Positions 16,056 to 25,489 of a DNA stretch of 64,000 nucleotides are shown piece after piece (the stretch's first letter is position 1; the number at the start of each line of letters is the position of its first letter). The stretch is from Mycobacterium sp. GA-0227b (lineage in GTDB: Bacteria > Actinomycetota > Actinomycetes > Mycobacteriales > Mycobacteriaceae), in the NCBI RefSeq assembly GCF_001499855.1, contig NZ_LQIK01000031.1, positions 62,001 through 126,000 of the forward strand, written 5' to 3'. The notes below the pieces were generated by a model. It saw only the letters and a program-made list of their open reading frames with translations. It was not told the DNA's origin and ran no database searches. Made by a program: the position numbers and the translations under genes.

Positions 16056-17747
16056 CTATGCGCTGCTTAGGCGCCGCGCCAGGCCCGACGCCCGAGCCGC
16101 CCGCCGTTGCACGGCGGCCCGCACCGATGCCTCCGGGCCGACCACCCGGATCTTCTTCTTCGCCCGGGTCACGGCGGTGTAGAACAACTCGCGGCTGAGC
16201 AGCCGCGAGTCCTCCGGCGGCAGCAGGACCGTGACTTCGTCGGCCTGGCTGCCCTGCGATTTGTGAATCGTCATCGCATGCATGGTGTCCACGTCGGCGA
16301 GTCGGCTCGTCGCGAACTCGAGCCGTTCCGTCCCCGCGACGACCGCCCGCAGCACGCCGTCGCGCAGGACCGTGACACCGGTGTCGCCGTTGTACAGGTT
16401 GAGCCCGTAGTCGTTCGCGGTCACCAACACCGGTCGTCCCGCGTACCACGCCGACCAGATCGGTTCGCCGGTCAACTCCGACAGCCACCGCTCCACCTGG
16501 TGGTTCCAGTAGCGCACGCCGAACGGGCCGCGGCGATGCGCGCACAACAGCCGGTGCTCGTTCAGGATGGCCAGCGCCGCTTCGTCGTCACCGAGGACCG
16601 CCGCCCGGTGGAGCTCAACCGCCAACGGCACCAACACCTTCCGAAGATGCTCCGATGGCTCCTCGGTGTCGAACCACTCGATGTGCTCGCCCCCGACGCG
16701 CAGCACCTCGACGACGGTGTCGGCGTCGCCCGTGCGGATCGCGGTCGCCAGCCTCCCGATCGACTCGCCGAACCGGTGCGACGTCTTCAACTCCGCGATA
16801 CGGTCGCCGCCGAGGCCGTCGACCAGATCAGCAAGGACCGCACCCGCTTCCACCGACGCCAACTGGTCCGGATCGCCGACCAGGATGAGCCGGGCGTCCG
16901 GCCGCACGGCTTCCAGCAGTCGCGCCATCATCGTCAGCGACACCATCGACGTCTCGTCGACGACGATCACGTCGTGCGGCAACCGATTACCGCGGTGATG
17001 CCGGAAGCGCGCCGACGTGTCCGGACGGCTGCCGAGTAGCCGGTGCAAGGTCGTCGCGTGCAAGCCGGCCAGCGCTTCCCGGTCGGCCGCGGGCAGCTTG
17101 TCCACCTCCAGCTGCACCGCCTCCTGCAGCCGCGCTGCTGCCTTTCCGGTCGGCGCCGCCAACGCGATCCGCAGCCGCGTTCCGCTCGCGAGCAGCGCCA
17201 GCAGCCGCGCCACCGTGGTGGTCTTACCCGTGCCCGGACCGCCGGTGAGCACTGTCAGGCCATGCGACAGCGCCAGTTTCGCCGCGGCGCTCTGCTCCTC
17301 GAACCCCGCCGGAAAGAGCCGGTCGAGTTCCGGTGTGGGGTGAGGCGCCCGGGCGACGAGCATCGCGAGAATGTCGTCGCACACCTGTTGCTCTTCGAGC
17401 CAGTACCGGTCGAGATACAGCAGATCCCCGTCGACGCGCAGCGCCGGCGGTTGGCCGGTCAGCGGGTGCGCGGCGATGGCGCCGTGCCAGTCGTCGACGG
17501 CGGGCCACGGCAGCCCGTCGAGGCCGATCTGCTGTTCGGCGGTGCGCAGGTTCAGGCACACCGACCCGCTGCGAAGGGCGCGCACGAGCAGCGCGACCGC
17601 GAGCGACACCCGCTCGTCGGGCGTCTTGGCGAGCTCGCAGAGCCGCTGTGCGACATGCACATCCGGTGCGTCGAGGACTTCGGCGTCGGTGAAGGTGCGC
17701 AGCAGGCCGGTGGCGCTGATCGCCCGCCGCCACTCCAGGCCGGTCAC
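16056..17747 (-). CDS. recD: Exodeoxyribonuclease V subunit alpha, RecD
   Basis: A 563-aa RecD subunit, a 5'-3' SF1B helicase motor of RecBCD, which degrades or processes double-strand breaks. Motifs visible: Walker A GGPGTGKTTT, Walker B VDETSMV, GDPDQLASV, TIHKSQGSQ and the C-terminal FYTAVTRAK. The N-terminal ~130 residues form the RecB-interaction region. The GTG at 17747 overlaps the recB stop (GTGA, 17744-17747); the ORF upstream of that is recB in another frame. It is the last gene of recC-recB-recD, the same order and orientation as M. tuberculosis Rv0631c-Rv0629c. A palindromic element follows. Confidence 0.95.
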   Translation of the reverse strand: MTGLEWRRAISATGLLRTFTDAEVLDAPDVHVAQRLCELAKTPDERVSLAVALLVRALRSGSVCLNLRTAEQQIGLDGLPWPAVDDWHGAIAAHPLTGQPPALRVDGDLLYLDRYWLEEQQVCDDILAMLVARAPHPTPELDRLFPAGFEEQSAAAKLALSHGLTVLTGGPGTGKTTTVARLLALLASGTRLRIALAAPTGKAAARLQEAVQLEVDKLPAADREALAGLHATTLHRLLGSRPDTSARFRHHRGNRLPHDVIVVDETSMVSLTMMARLLEAVRPDARLILVGDPDQLASVEAGAVLADLVDGLGGDRIAELKTSHRFGESIGRLATAIRTGDADTVVEVLRVGGEHIEWFDTEEPSEHLRKVLVPLAVELHRAAVLGDDEAALAILNEHRLLCAHRRGPFGVRYWNHQVERWLSELTGEPIWSAWYAGRPVLVTANDYGLNLYNGDTGVTVLRDGVLRAVVAGTERLEFATSRLADVDTMHAMTIHKSQGSQADEVTVLLPPEDSRLLSRELFYTAVTRAKKKIRVVGPEASVRAAVQRRAARASGLARRLSSA

Positions 17748-20700
17748 GCGGCGACCCTGCCGGCGTCGAGCAGATCCGAGAGCGCGGTGATCAGCGCTGC
17801 CGGAGGTTGCCAGCTGAATACCCCGGCGGGGTGGCCGTCCTGCATCGGGGTGTCCGGCCCGCACATCCCGCGCAGGAACAGATACAGCACGCCACCGAGG
17901 TGCTGCTCGGGTGTGTATCTGGCCAACCGCCACCGCAGGAAGCGGTGCAGCACAACGCTGTACAGCAGGGCCTGCAGCGGATAGTCGGAATGCAGCATCG
18001 CCTCGGCGAGCCGCGGCGCGGCGTAATCCGCGGCCGTCAGCGGCCGGTTGGGGTCACCGAGCCAGTTGGTCTTGTAGTCGACGACGAGGTAACGCCCGCC
18101 AGCCTCATCGGGAATGCGCAGCACCGCATCCACCGAGCCCGACATGTATCCCTTCAGCGACTGGGCGCCCAGCCCCGCTCCGGTCAACCGGTCCGCATAC
18201 GAGCTCAGCGGGTCGTTCGAAGGCAGATGCCGCCGCAGCAGTTCGCCGACATGCGCCAGCCGGATGTCGGGAGCCGAGGCGCGCAGATCGCCGCCGGCCA
18301 AGGGGAATTCGAAGTCCATCTCCCGCATCCGGTCCGAGAGTCCGATCTGCCGAAGCGTTGTGCCGCCGGCGAGCGGCCCGAGTGGGGTGTCGTGCATCGG
18401 CACCATCGCCGCCGCCAGGTCGCCGGCCTCGACGTCGACCGGCCACCACACCGAGTGCTCGAGGATCTGCGCCTCCAACTCCGCGGCGAGGTCGGTGGCG
18501 AACGGATCGGCCGTCTCGAGCACCGCGTGCACCAACGTGCCGAACTTCGCACCGGTCGGCAGTTCGGCCATCGGCGACGCCATGTCGGCGCCGGTCGCCG
18601 GCATCGCCACCGGAATCTCGGCGACCTCGTCGTCGAGCTCTACCACTTCGGGCTCGCTGCTGACCGGCGTCGCCTCGGCCGCGCGGATCAAGCCGCTGTA
18701 GGAGGTCCGGCGCCACGTCGTGTCGATGGTGCGGTGGAAGTGCCGTGCCTCGAAGTCGCCGGGGCCGGGCCCTTGCGGACCCGCAACCTTCGGAAGCGGC
18801 ACCGATTCCTCGATCACCGGACCGCCGATGGCTTCCCATTCCTTGAAGCGCGTCATCGCGTCATCGTCGGAAACCTTCGCCGGCGCAACGACATCCGGCA
18901 CCATGGGCTCGCCGGGCCGTCGGCCGCGAAGCAGTCGCGACAGGCCGCCGTTCGGCTCGTCGCGCGATGGTGCCCACCAGGCGACCAGCTGCGACTGCGC
19001 CCTGGTCATCGCGACATACATCAGGCGGCTGTCGTCGCTGGCGTCCTCCTCGCGGCCCGCCTTCGACACCGCGTGGAAGTCGGGGCTGTCGTCACCGCCG
19101 ATGTGCAGACACCTCGTGTCACCCTCGTGGTACAGCACCAGTTCGGGTTCCCAGACGTGGCGGTTGAACGCGAACGGCAGATAGACCACCGGGAACTGCA
19201 GGCCCTTGGCGACGAACACCGTCATCACCGCAACGGCCGCGGCGTCGTTGTCGAGGCGGCGGAAGCGCTCGGCGGCGCCGCTGCGCTCGTCGCGCTGGGC
19301 CCGCAGCCAGTCGCGCAGCGCGGGCAGCGTGAAGTGCTCGCGGTGCGCGGCTTCCTGTAGCAGCTGGGTCATGTGGGCGAGGTCGGTCATCTGCCGCTCA
19401 CCGTTCTGCCACGACAACACCCGGTCGGCCATGCCGGCGAGTTGCGCGGCTTCGAAGATCGCCGCGACACCCCGCTCGCGGGCGTGACCGGCCCACTCGC
19501 GCAACGTCTCCGCGATGCGATCGGTCAACCCGTCGCCGCGGGCGACCAGCGACTCGGCGGTCTCGCCGAAGAACATCGTCGCGGCCGCCGCGCGCACGAT
19601 GCCGGGCCGGTGCGGCTGGTCGAAGGCCTCGAGCAGCGCCAACCAGTCCTCGGCGGCGTCGGAGGTGAAGATGTCGGAGTCACCGGTGTAAACCGCGGGG
19701 ATGCCCGCGTCGCAGAGCGCCCGATAGCAGACCCGGGCATCGCGGTGGTTCTCCACGATGACCGCGATGTCGGCGGCCCCGAGTGGGCGGCCGTCGAACG
19801 TGGCGTCCGAGTTGAGCAGGGCGCCGATGTCGGCCGCCAAGTCGCGCGGAATGTGGGTGCGCAGCTGATCGATGAGGATGTCTCGAGTGCCGCTGCGCCC
19901 GAACGTGTTCCGTCGCACCACCCGTAGCCGGAACGGATCGGCGGACGGCGCGCCCGCCAGCCGCGACCCCGCGTGCTTGGCGGCCACATCGTGCACGACG
20001 ATCTTCTCGTGGCCCAGTTGCGCGCCGCGCAGCACCGCCCGCAGCCGGTTCACCAGCGCTTCGTCGCTGCGCCAGTTGGTGGCCAACGTCTTCTGCACGT
20101 CGGCCTTCGACGCGGCGCTCAGGTACGTGACGATGTCGCCGCCGCGGAACGCGTAAATGGCCTGCTTGGGGTCGCCGATCAGGATCAGTGTCGAGCGTCC
20201 GGTGAACGCGCGGTCGATCACCTGCCACTGCACCGGGTCGGTGTCCTGAAACTCGTCGACCATGACGACCGGCCAGCGTTGGTGCATGCGCAGCTGCGCG
20301 GCCGAGTTGTCGGCCTGCAGCGCGTCGGCCAACCGGCTGAGCAGGTCGTCGTAACCGAGATTGCCCTTGCGCCGTTTGCGGATCTCCAGTTTGGCGAGAA
20401 CGTCTTTCGCGAAGCGGACGCACACCTCGGCGCGCGAATCCGGTTCGGGGTTCTTCGGCCGCAGCTCGGTCGCGGGTTGCTCGACGACCGCCTTGGCCAG
20501 TTTCAGCGCGTCGGGATAGGTCAGCAGCGGATGGTCGCGCTCCCGGCCGAAGTGGTGCAGGTAGAGGTCGTCGACGATTTCGGTGACCAGTTCATCGAGG
20601 CTCTCGACCAGCGTGACACCGGAGTCGGTGTCGCCCGCCACCCCCAGCGACTTGAGGACCAGCTGGCAGAACTGGTGGGTGGTGGCGATGGTCGCGGCAT

Positions 20701-21043
20701 CGAAGGCGGCCAACGCGTCGCGCAGGTTGCGCTCGCGTTCGGTGAGTTGGTCGGGGGTGCCGTCGAGCAGGTGCCCGATGATCTCGTTCTCATCGACGCT
20801 CGACGGATCGATGAAAGCAGCTACGGCATCGACGATTTGACGCCTCACCCGGTCGCGCAGTTCCTGAGTCGCCGCGCGGCTGAACGTGATCAGCAGCATC
20901 TGGTCGAGGGTCGCCATGCCCTCGGCGAGATAGCGGGTGACCAGCCCGGCCAACGCGAACGTCTTCCCGGTGCCCGCGCTGGCCTCCAGCACGGTGGTAG
21001 ACCGTTCGGCGGGCAACGGCCCCAACAGGTCGAACGGTTCCAT
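17744..21043 (-). CDS. recB: Exodeoxyribonuclease V subunit beta, RecB
   Basis: A 1099-aa RecB: an N-terminal UvrD-like 3'-5' helicase plus a C-terminal nuclease domain. Helicase motifs include ASAGTGKTFAL (Walker A), VDEFQDTDPVQW (Walker B), GDPKQAIYAFRGGD, VFVAKGLQFPVVYLP and YVAMTRAQ. The nuclease active site is seen as GTLVH followed by VVDYKTNWL near residue 1000, so the nuclease appears intact. The ATG at 21043 shares one base with the recC stop (TGATG); an upstream in-frame ATG would lie inside recC. The protein works in the RecBCD complex in the cytoplasm, for end resection and single-strand annealing in mycobacteria. Confidence 0.96.
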   Translation of the reverse strand: MEPFDLLGPLPAERSTTVLEASAGTGKTFALAGLVTRYLAEGMATLDQMLLITFSRAATQELRDRVRRQIVDAVAAFIDPSSVDENEIIGHLLDGTPDQLTERERNLRDALAAFDAATIATTHQFCQLVLKSLGVAGDTDSGVTLVESLDELVTEIVDDLYLHHFGRERDHPLLTYPDALKLAKAVVEQPATELRPKNPEPDSRAEVCVRFAKDVLAKLEIRKRRKGNLGYDDLLSRLADALQADNSAAQLRMHQRWPVVMVDEFQDTDPVQWQVIDRAFTGRSTLILIGDPKQAIYAFRGGDIVTYLSAASKADVQKTLATNWRSDEALVNRLRAVLRGAQLGHEKIVVHDVAAKHAGSRLAGAPSADPFRLRVVRRNTFGRSGTRDILIDQLRTHIPRDLAADIGALLNSDATFDGRPLGAADIAVIVENHRDARVCYRALCDAGIPAVYTGDSDIFTSDAAEDWLALLEAFDQPHRPGIVRAAAATMFFGETAESLVARGDGLTDRIAETLREWAGHARERGVAAIFEAAQLAGMADRVLSWQNGERQMTDLAHMTQLLQEAAHREHFTLPALRDWLRAQRDERSGAAERFRRLDNDAAAVAVMTVFVAKGLQFPVVYLPFAFNRHVWEPELVLYHEGDTRCLHIGGDDSPDFHAVSKAGREEDASDDSRLMYVAMTRAQSQLVAWWAPSRDEPNGGLSRLLRGRRPGEPMVPDVVAPAKVSDDDAMTRFKEWEAIGGPVIEESVPLPKVAGPQGPGPGDFEARHFHRTIDTTWRRTSYSGLIRAAEATPVSSEPEVVELDDEVAEIPVAMPATGADMASPMAELPTGAKFGTLVHAVLETADPFATDLAAELEAQILEHSVWWPVDVEAGDLAAAMVPMHDTPLGPLAGGTTLRQIGLSDRMREMDFEFPLAGGDLRASAPDIRLAHVGELLRRHLPSNDPLSSYADRLTGAGLGAQSLKGYMSGSVDAVLRIPDEAGGRYLVVDYKTNWLGDPNRPLTAADYAAPRLAEAMLHSDYPLQALLYSVVLHRFLRWRLARYTPEQHLGGVLYLFLRGMCGPDTPMQDGHPAGVFSWQPPAALITALSDLLDAGRVAA

Positions 21044-24000
21044 CAGGTCTCCAGCGCCCGCAGCATCGGCAGCCACAACCGGCCGGAGTACGTGTCGAGG
21101 CCGAGTTCGACGAGGTGCTTCAACCAGGTGGCCTTGCCGAACGCCAGTTGATAAGCCGCCTCATCTTCCTCGCCGGGGTACATGCCCGACCGCCACTTGT
21201 ATCCGGCCCGCTGCTCGGGGTCGCCATGACCGTGCACCGCTTCGGCCCACGCGAACGACGTCTTCACCGGCAGGGGCAGCGGTTCGCGGCGGCCCTGGTC
21301 GTACATCGCCACCAGGTCGGCGAGCAACTCACGCGCAGGCTCCGCCGGTCGGCCCATCGACTCCATCCGCGGGGTGGTACCCCGTTTGGGGCGGCCGATG
21401 CTGATCGCCTTCCACTCGCGGGTCGGGTCGTGGGCGAGCAAGGCCAGCAACAGAATCCACGGCTGCAGCAGATGACGGCCGTCGAGCTTGGAGTACGTGA
21501 CCGAGACGAGCCGATCGCCGTAGACCGGTGTGACGGTGCCGGTGACGCGACGGCCCCCGCCGATCTCGACGTCGATGTCGACGGCGCTCGGGTCGGCACC
21601 GCGGTACGGCCGTGCGGCCTCGGCGATGAGCGTGGCCTGCTCGCAGATCTTGTTGGCCCGGCGCCACCCGAGATTGCCGGGCGGCAGCGTGCCGCGACGC
21701 CACTCGGCTTGGCGGGCCTGGTCGGCATCCATGCCGCGCAACATGTCCTGCAGCATGCGGTCACCGACCGTCCACTCCTCGAGCGCATTGATGTCGACGG
21801 GCATGGCGTCCTCGACACCGTCGACCTCCCACGGCAACGTGTAGTCGAGCGCGCGGAAGAAACCCTTCACGGGATCCCTGAAGAAGGTGACCAGGTCGGC
21901 GACCACGACATCGTCGGCCGGGGGAGCGGGCAGCGGCCCGGAGATGAACTTCGGCCGTTCCGCCCGCGTCCCGGCACGGGTGGCGGCCGCGCGTTTGACG
22001 GTGGAGTCGAAGGTGAACGGCACATCCGGGATCAGTTCGCCGGGAACGACGTTGCGGGTGTCGAACGGCTGCAGCGGATGCTTGACCACGATCGCGTCGC
22101 GGACCTTCCGCGGTGTCGTGCGGTCGAGGGTGTCGAGGAGTTCGGCGAGCGGCACGGCGGGGGGCCGCTCCTGACCGGAGTACTCGTTCGCGCCGGTGTA
22201 GGTGATCACCAGTGTCTCGGTCGCCGCGCCGATGGCATCGAGCAGCAATTGCCGGTCCTCGGAACGGATGTCGCGCTCGCCGGTCATGGGCTCACGGGCC
22301 AGCGCGTCGTCACCGTCGACCACACCCAGCCGGGGGAACACGCCGTCGTCGAGACCGACCAGGCACACCACGCGGTGCGGGACCGACCGCATCGGCACCA
22401 TCGTGCACACCGTCAACGTGCCGGTGCGGAAGTTGGCGCGGGTCGGACGGCCGGCGAGATGGCGGTCGAGCAGCGCGCGGACGTCGGACAGCCGCATCAG
22501 CGTGTCCGCACGGGCACCCGCAGTGGCGAGCACATCGGCGAATTCGCGCTCCAATTGGGCGATTTGCCAGATGTCGTCGTCGCCCACGCGGGCCAGTAGA
22601 CTGATGCTGTCGGTCAACGACCGCAGCCACTGCTCGAGTGGTCTTGCCCCGGTGAGGGATTCCACCGCACAGCGCAGGCGGTCGACGTACTCGGCGAGTT
22701 GGCCGGCCAGGTCGACCCGGTTGCTGCTGACGTCGTCGAGGGGAAGCGTGGTGTCGATCCAGGCGTGCGAGTCGTCGGACATCGCCACCCCGGCCAGTAC
22801 CCGGTCGATGCCGAAACGCCATGTGTTCTGGACGAAGTCGACGCCGTAGGGCTTGCGGTGGTCGGTGTCGAAGCCCCACCGGATGTTGGCCTGCCGTACC
22901 CAGCGGGTGATGTCCTCCAGGTTGTCGTCGGTGAAGCCGAACCGGGCCCGCACGGGTGCGGCCTGCGCGAGGTTGAGCACCTCGCTCGAGGTGGCCCGTC
23001 CACCGGCCAGCGACAGCAGTTGGGAGGCCACACCGAGCAGCGGATTCGTCTGGACGAGCGACCGGTCGGCCAGTCGCACCCGCAACTGGTGCGCCGGGTG
23101 CACGCCCTTGATCATGTCGCCCAGCCCGAAACCGGCGACGATCAGCGGCGCGTAGGTCTCGATGTCGGGGCACATGACGAGAATGTCGCGCGGTTCGAGC
23201 GTCTCGTCGTCGGCGAGCAGTCCGAGCAGAACCTCCCGGAGCACGTCGATCTGGCGCGCGGGCCCGTGGCAGCTGTGCACCTGCACCGAGCGGTCGGTTG
23301 CGGTGTGCACCCGCCCGTCTCGCCGGATCGTGTTGGCGGCGATGTCGGATTGCAGCCAGCCGAGAAGGGTGTCCGGCCGGTCGCGCCCGCCCAGGTATTC
23401 GTCGGTGCGCGGATCGCCGGGCAGGCCGCGCTGCAGTTCGCGAAGGTCGCGGCCGAGGGTGGCCAGCAGGGGATGGCCGACCAGGCGGTGGGTGGTGTCC
23501 TGGCGTCGCGGGATCTGGCCGTGTGCTCCGTTGAGTTGCTGCCACAGCTGGTCGCTCGGATGCGGCAGCCACAGGTGCAGGTCGTGATGAGTGGAAAGCG
23601 CGTCGAGCAGTTCGATCTCGGTGCTCGGCAGCCGGGTGTAGCCGAACAGTGACAGTCGCTGAGGCAGGTCGGTGGGCGACTCCTGAAGCCTGGCAACGGC
23701 TTTGGCGTGACGGATGTGTGGGGTGTCGGCGTCGATGCGTTCGATGAGCGCCCGCCACAGCGGCGGCTGCCAGGCCAGATCGGATGCGATGTCACCGGCG
23801 TCGCCGTTCTCCCAGTCGACGAGCAGCTGCGGACGCTGCCGGGCGTAGGAGGCGAACAGCCCGGCGAGCCGGCGGGCCACGGCGTAGCGCCTGCCCTGCC
23901 GCAGCTCCTTCTCATCGCCGGCTTCGAAGTGGCCGAGGTGGGTGGCCAGCGGCTTGCACCAGTCCTCGGCGCAGGTGGCGTCGATGACCTCCATCAGTGG

Positions 24001-24312
24001 CCACACCATGGCGTCGGGCGACCACAGATCGTCGCGGTCGGCTGTGCCGGCATTGCGGCCTGAGCCGGTTCCGGTGAGGTCGGCGATCAGTGAGCGCGGA
24101 TTGCGGAATGTCACGCCTGCGCAGATACCGTCGGCACCCGAGCCACAGCCGAGGAGGTGGCTCAGTCGTTGGCTCAGCCAGCGTTCGACGCCCTTGGCCG
24201 GGACGATGACCAGTTCCTCGGCGAACGGGTCGGGCAGCGGATCGGAGAGCAGGGCGCCGAGTCCGTCGGCGAGCAGGTCGGTGCGTTCAGCCCGATGGAT
24301 GTGAAGGGCCAT
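21043..24312 (-). CDS. recC: Exodeoxyribonuclease V subunit gamma, RecC
   Basis: A 1089-aa RecC, the structural subunit that splits the duplex and scans for recognition sequences. It opens MALHIHRAERTDLLADGL, has the inactive-helicase-like block VIVPAKGVERWLSQRLS, and later LSLFGYTRLPSTEIELL and VCLVGLDDGVFPR. The length is in the usual range of about 1,090-1,120 aa. ATG 24312 is chosen; a further 87 residues upstream are open but would run into the divergent promoter and lack family similarity. It is first in the operon, translationally coupled to recB. It is divergent from the LppP/LprE-like gene with a 73-bp spacer. Confidence 0.95.
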   Translation of the reverse strand: MALHIHRAERTDLLADGLGALLSDPLPDPFAEELVIVPAKGVERWLSQRLSHLLGCGSGADGICAGVTFRNPRSLIADLTGTGSGRNAGTADRDDLWSPDAMVWPLMEVIDATCAEDWCKPLATHLGHFEAGDEKELRQGRRYAVARRLAGLFASYARQRPQLLVDWENGDAGDIASDLAWQPPLWRALIERIDADTPHIRHAKAVARLQESPTDLPQRLSLFGYTRLPSTEIELLDALSTHHDLHLWLPHPSDQLWQQLNGAHGQIPRRQDTTHRLVGHPLLATLGRDLRELQRGLPGDPRTDEYLGGRDRPDTLLGWLQSDIAANTIRRDGRVHTATDRSVQVHSCHGPARQIDVLREVLLGLLADDETLEPRDILVMCPDIETYAPLIVAGFGLGDMIKGVHPAHQLRVRLADRSLVQTNPLLGVASQLLSLAGGRATSSEVLNLAQAAPVRARFGFTDDNLEDITRWVRQANIRWGFDTDHRKPYGVDFVQNTWRFGIDRVLAGVAMSDDSHAWIDTTLPLDDVSSNRVDLAGQLAEYVDRLRCAVESLTGARPLEQWLRSLTDSISLLARVGDDDIWQIAQLEREFADVLATAGARADTLMRLSDVRALLDRHLAGRPTRANFRTGTLTVCTMVPMRSVPHRVVCLVGLDDGVFPRLGVVDGDDALAREPMTGERDIRSEDRQLLLDAIGAATETLVITYTGANEYSGQERPPAVPLAELLDTLDRTTPRKVRDAIVVKHPLQPFDTRNVVPGELIPDVPFTFDSTVKRAAATRAGTRAERPKFISGPLPAPPADDVVVADLVTFFRDPVKGFFRALDYTLPWEVDGVEDAMPVDINALEEWTVGDRMLQDMLRGMDADQARQAEWRRGTLPPGNLGWRRANKICEQATLIAEAARPYRGADPSAVDIDVEIGGGRRVTGTVTPVYGDRLVSVTYSKLDGRHLLQPWILLLALLAHDPTREWKAISIGRPKRGTTPRMESMGRPAEPARELLADLVAMYDQGRREPLPLPVKTSFAWAEAVHGHGDPEQRAGYKWRSGMYPGEEDEAAYQLAFGKATWLKHLVELGLDTYSGRLWLPMLRALET

Positions 24313-24385
24313 CGCAGCCAACCATAGGAGGTGGGTCCGACGTGGGTGACGTTTGTGGGAGAGCGGGCAAGGGAAGTCGATACCG

Positions 24386-24865
24386 ATGACTCGATGGATG
24401 GCCGCGACGATGACCGCCGCCGCAGCCTGCTTGTCGTTGATCGCGATCCCGACCGCCGCCGCGCAGCCGTCGTGCGGACCGGACCAGGCCGACGCGTTGC
24501 GGCTCGCGCTCGCGCGGCTGCCCTTCGAGCCGCTCACCGGCGCCAAGTGGGACAGCACACCCGTCGACAGCAACTATGACCCGTGCGCGGAGCTGTCCAC
24601 GATCCTGGTGACGACCGAGGGCGGCACAGGAAGCTCGCCCGTGCAGGCGCTGCTGTTCCACCGCGGCCAGTACGTCGGGACCGGGACCTCGAAGGCATAC
24701 GGCTTCACGTCGCTGGACGCCGAGGCCAGCACCGGCGACACCGTCGTGCTCACCTACAAGGTCCCGGGCGACTGCAACGCCTGCGCGCCCGCGGCGATCC
24801 GCAGTGCGCGGTATCGATGGAACGGCGAGCGGGCCGTGATGCTCGATCCGCCGCCCGATCAGTAA
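24386..24865 (+). CDS. LppP/LprE-family secreted protein
   Basis: A 159-aa exported protein. The N-terminal signal peptide (basic start, hydrophobic MTAAAACLSLIAIPTAAA, A-x-A-type end) is followed by a mature domain with conserved cysteines in CGPDQ, DPCAELS and DCNACAP, matching the LppP/LprE family of mycobacterial cell-envelope proteins. The cysteine right after the signal region is not in a clean lipobox, so I predict secretion rather than lipidation, with low certainty. Function unknown. The ATG at 24386 is chosen because it directly precedes the signal peptide. It is followed 12 bp later by the HD hydrolase gene and is probably in one operon. Confidence 0.8.
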   Translation: MTRWMAATMTAAAACLSLIAIPTAAAQPSCGPDQADALRLALARLPFEPLTGAKWDSTPVDSNYDPCAELSTILVTTEGGTGSSPVQALLFHRGQYVGTGTSKAYGFTSLDAEASTGDTVVLTYKVPGDCNACAPAAIRSARYRWNGERAVMLDPPPDQ

Positions 24866-24877
24866 GGGAGGCCGCTG

Positions 24878-25486
24878 GTGAGCGAAACGACGTCACCCCG
24901 CCTGGGCCCGAGGTTTCACGAGGCACTCGGATTCGCCGCCGAACTGCACCGCACACAGACCCGCAAGGCCAGCGATGTGCCGTACGTCGGCCACCTGCTT
25001 TCGGTCGCGGGACTGGTGATCGAAGCCGACGGCACCGAGACCGAGGCGATCGCCGCGCTGCTGCACGACGCCGCCGAGGATCAGGGCGGCGACGCGACGC
25101 TAGCGCAGATCGAGGAGCGCTTCGGACCCGAGGTCGCCGCGATCGTCGAGGAGTGCAGCGACACCGTCGTAACGCCGAAACCGCCGTGGCGCGAACGCAA
25201 GGAGAACTACATCGCGCACTTGAACACGGCCTCCGACAGCACAATTCGTGTGTCGATGGCCGACAAGCTGGACAACGCGAGGGCGATCCTTCGGGACCTG
25301 CGCCGGTACGGCCCGAAGGTGTGGCAGCGCTTCAACACCGATGATCCGCATGAACATCTGTGGTACTACCGTTCGCTGCTCGAGGTCTACCGGCGCCGAA
25401 GCGACAGCTGGCTGGTCGACGAACTGTCGCGCGTCGTCGAAACATTGGCCGAGGAGATCGGCCCGCCGGTCGCCGCTACCGTCTGA
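24878..25486 (+). CDS. HD-domain phosphohydrolase (RelA/SpoT hydrolase-like)
   Basis: A 202-aa stand-alone HD-domain protein. H39 (VGHLLSV), the paired HD in LLHDAAED (63-64) and the later MADKLDN segment reproduce the metal-binding HD layout of the ppGpp hydrolase domain of RelA/SpoT. There is no synthetase or TGS domain. Likely a metal-dependent pyrophosphohydrolase acting on (p)ppGpp or a related nucleotide; the substrate is inference. It starts at GTG 24878, preceded by the strong ribosome binding site AAGGGAGG. The sulfurtransferase gene starts 4 bp after its stop. Confidence 0.83.
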   Translation: MSETTSPRLGPRFHEALGFAAELHRTQTRKASDVPYVGHLLSVAGLVIEADGTETEAIAALLHDAAEDQGGDATLAQIEERFGPEVAAIVEECSDTVVTPKPPWRERKENYIAHLNTASDSTIRVSMADKLDNARAILRDLRRYGPKVWQRFNTDDPHEHLWYYRSLLEVYRRRSDSWLVDELSRVVETLAEEIGPPVAATV

Positions 25487-25489
25487 GGT

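Noticed and set aside
24353..24385. Upstream TTG start for the LppP/LprE-like gene
   Set aside because: It would place charged residues in front of the signal peptide; ATG 24386 is the natural start.
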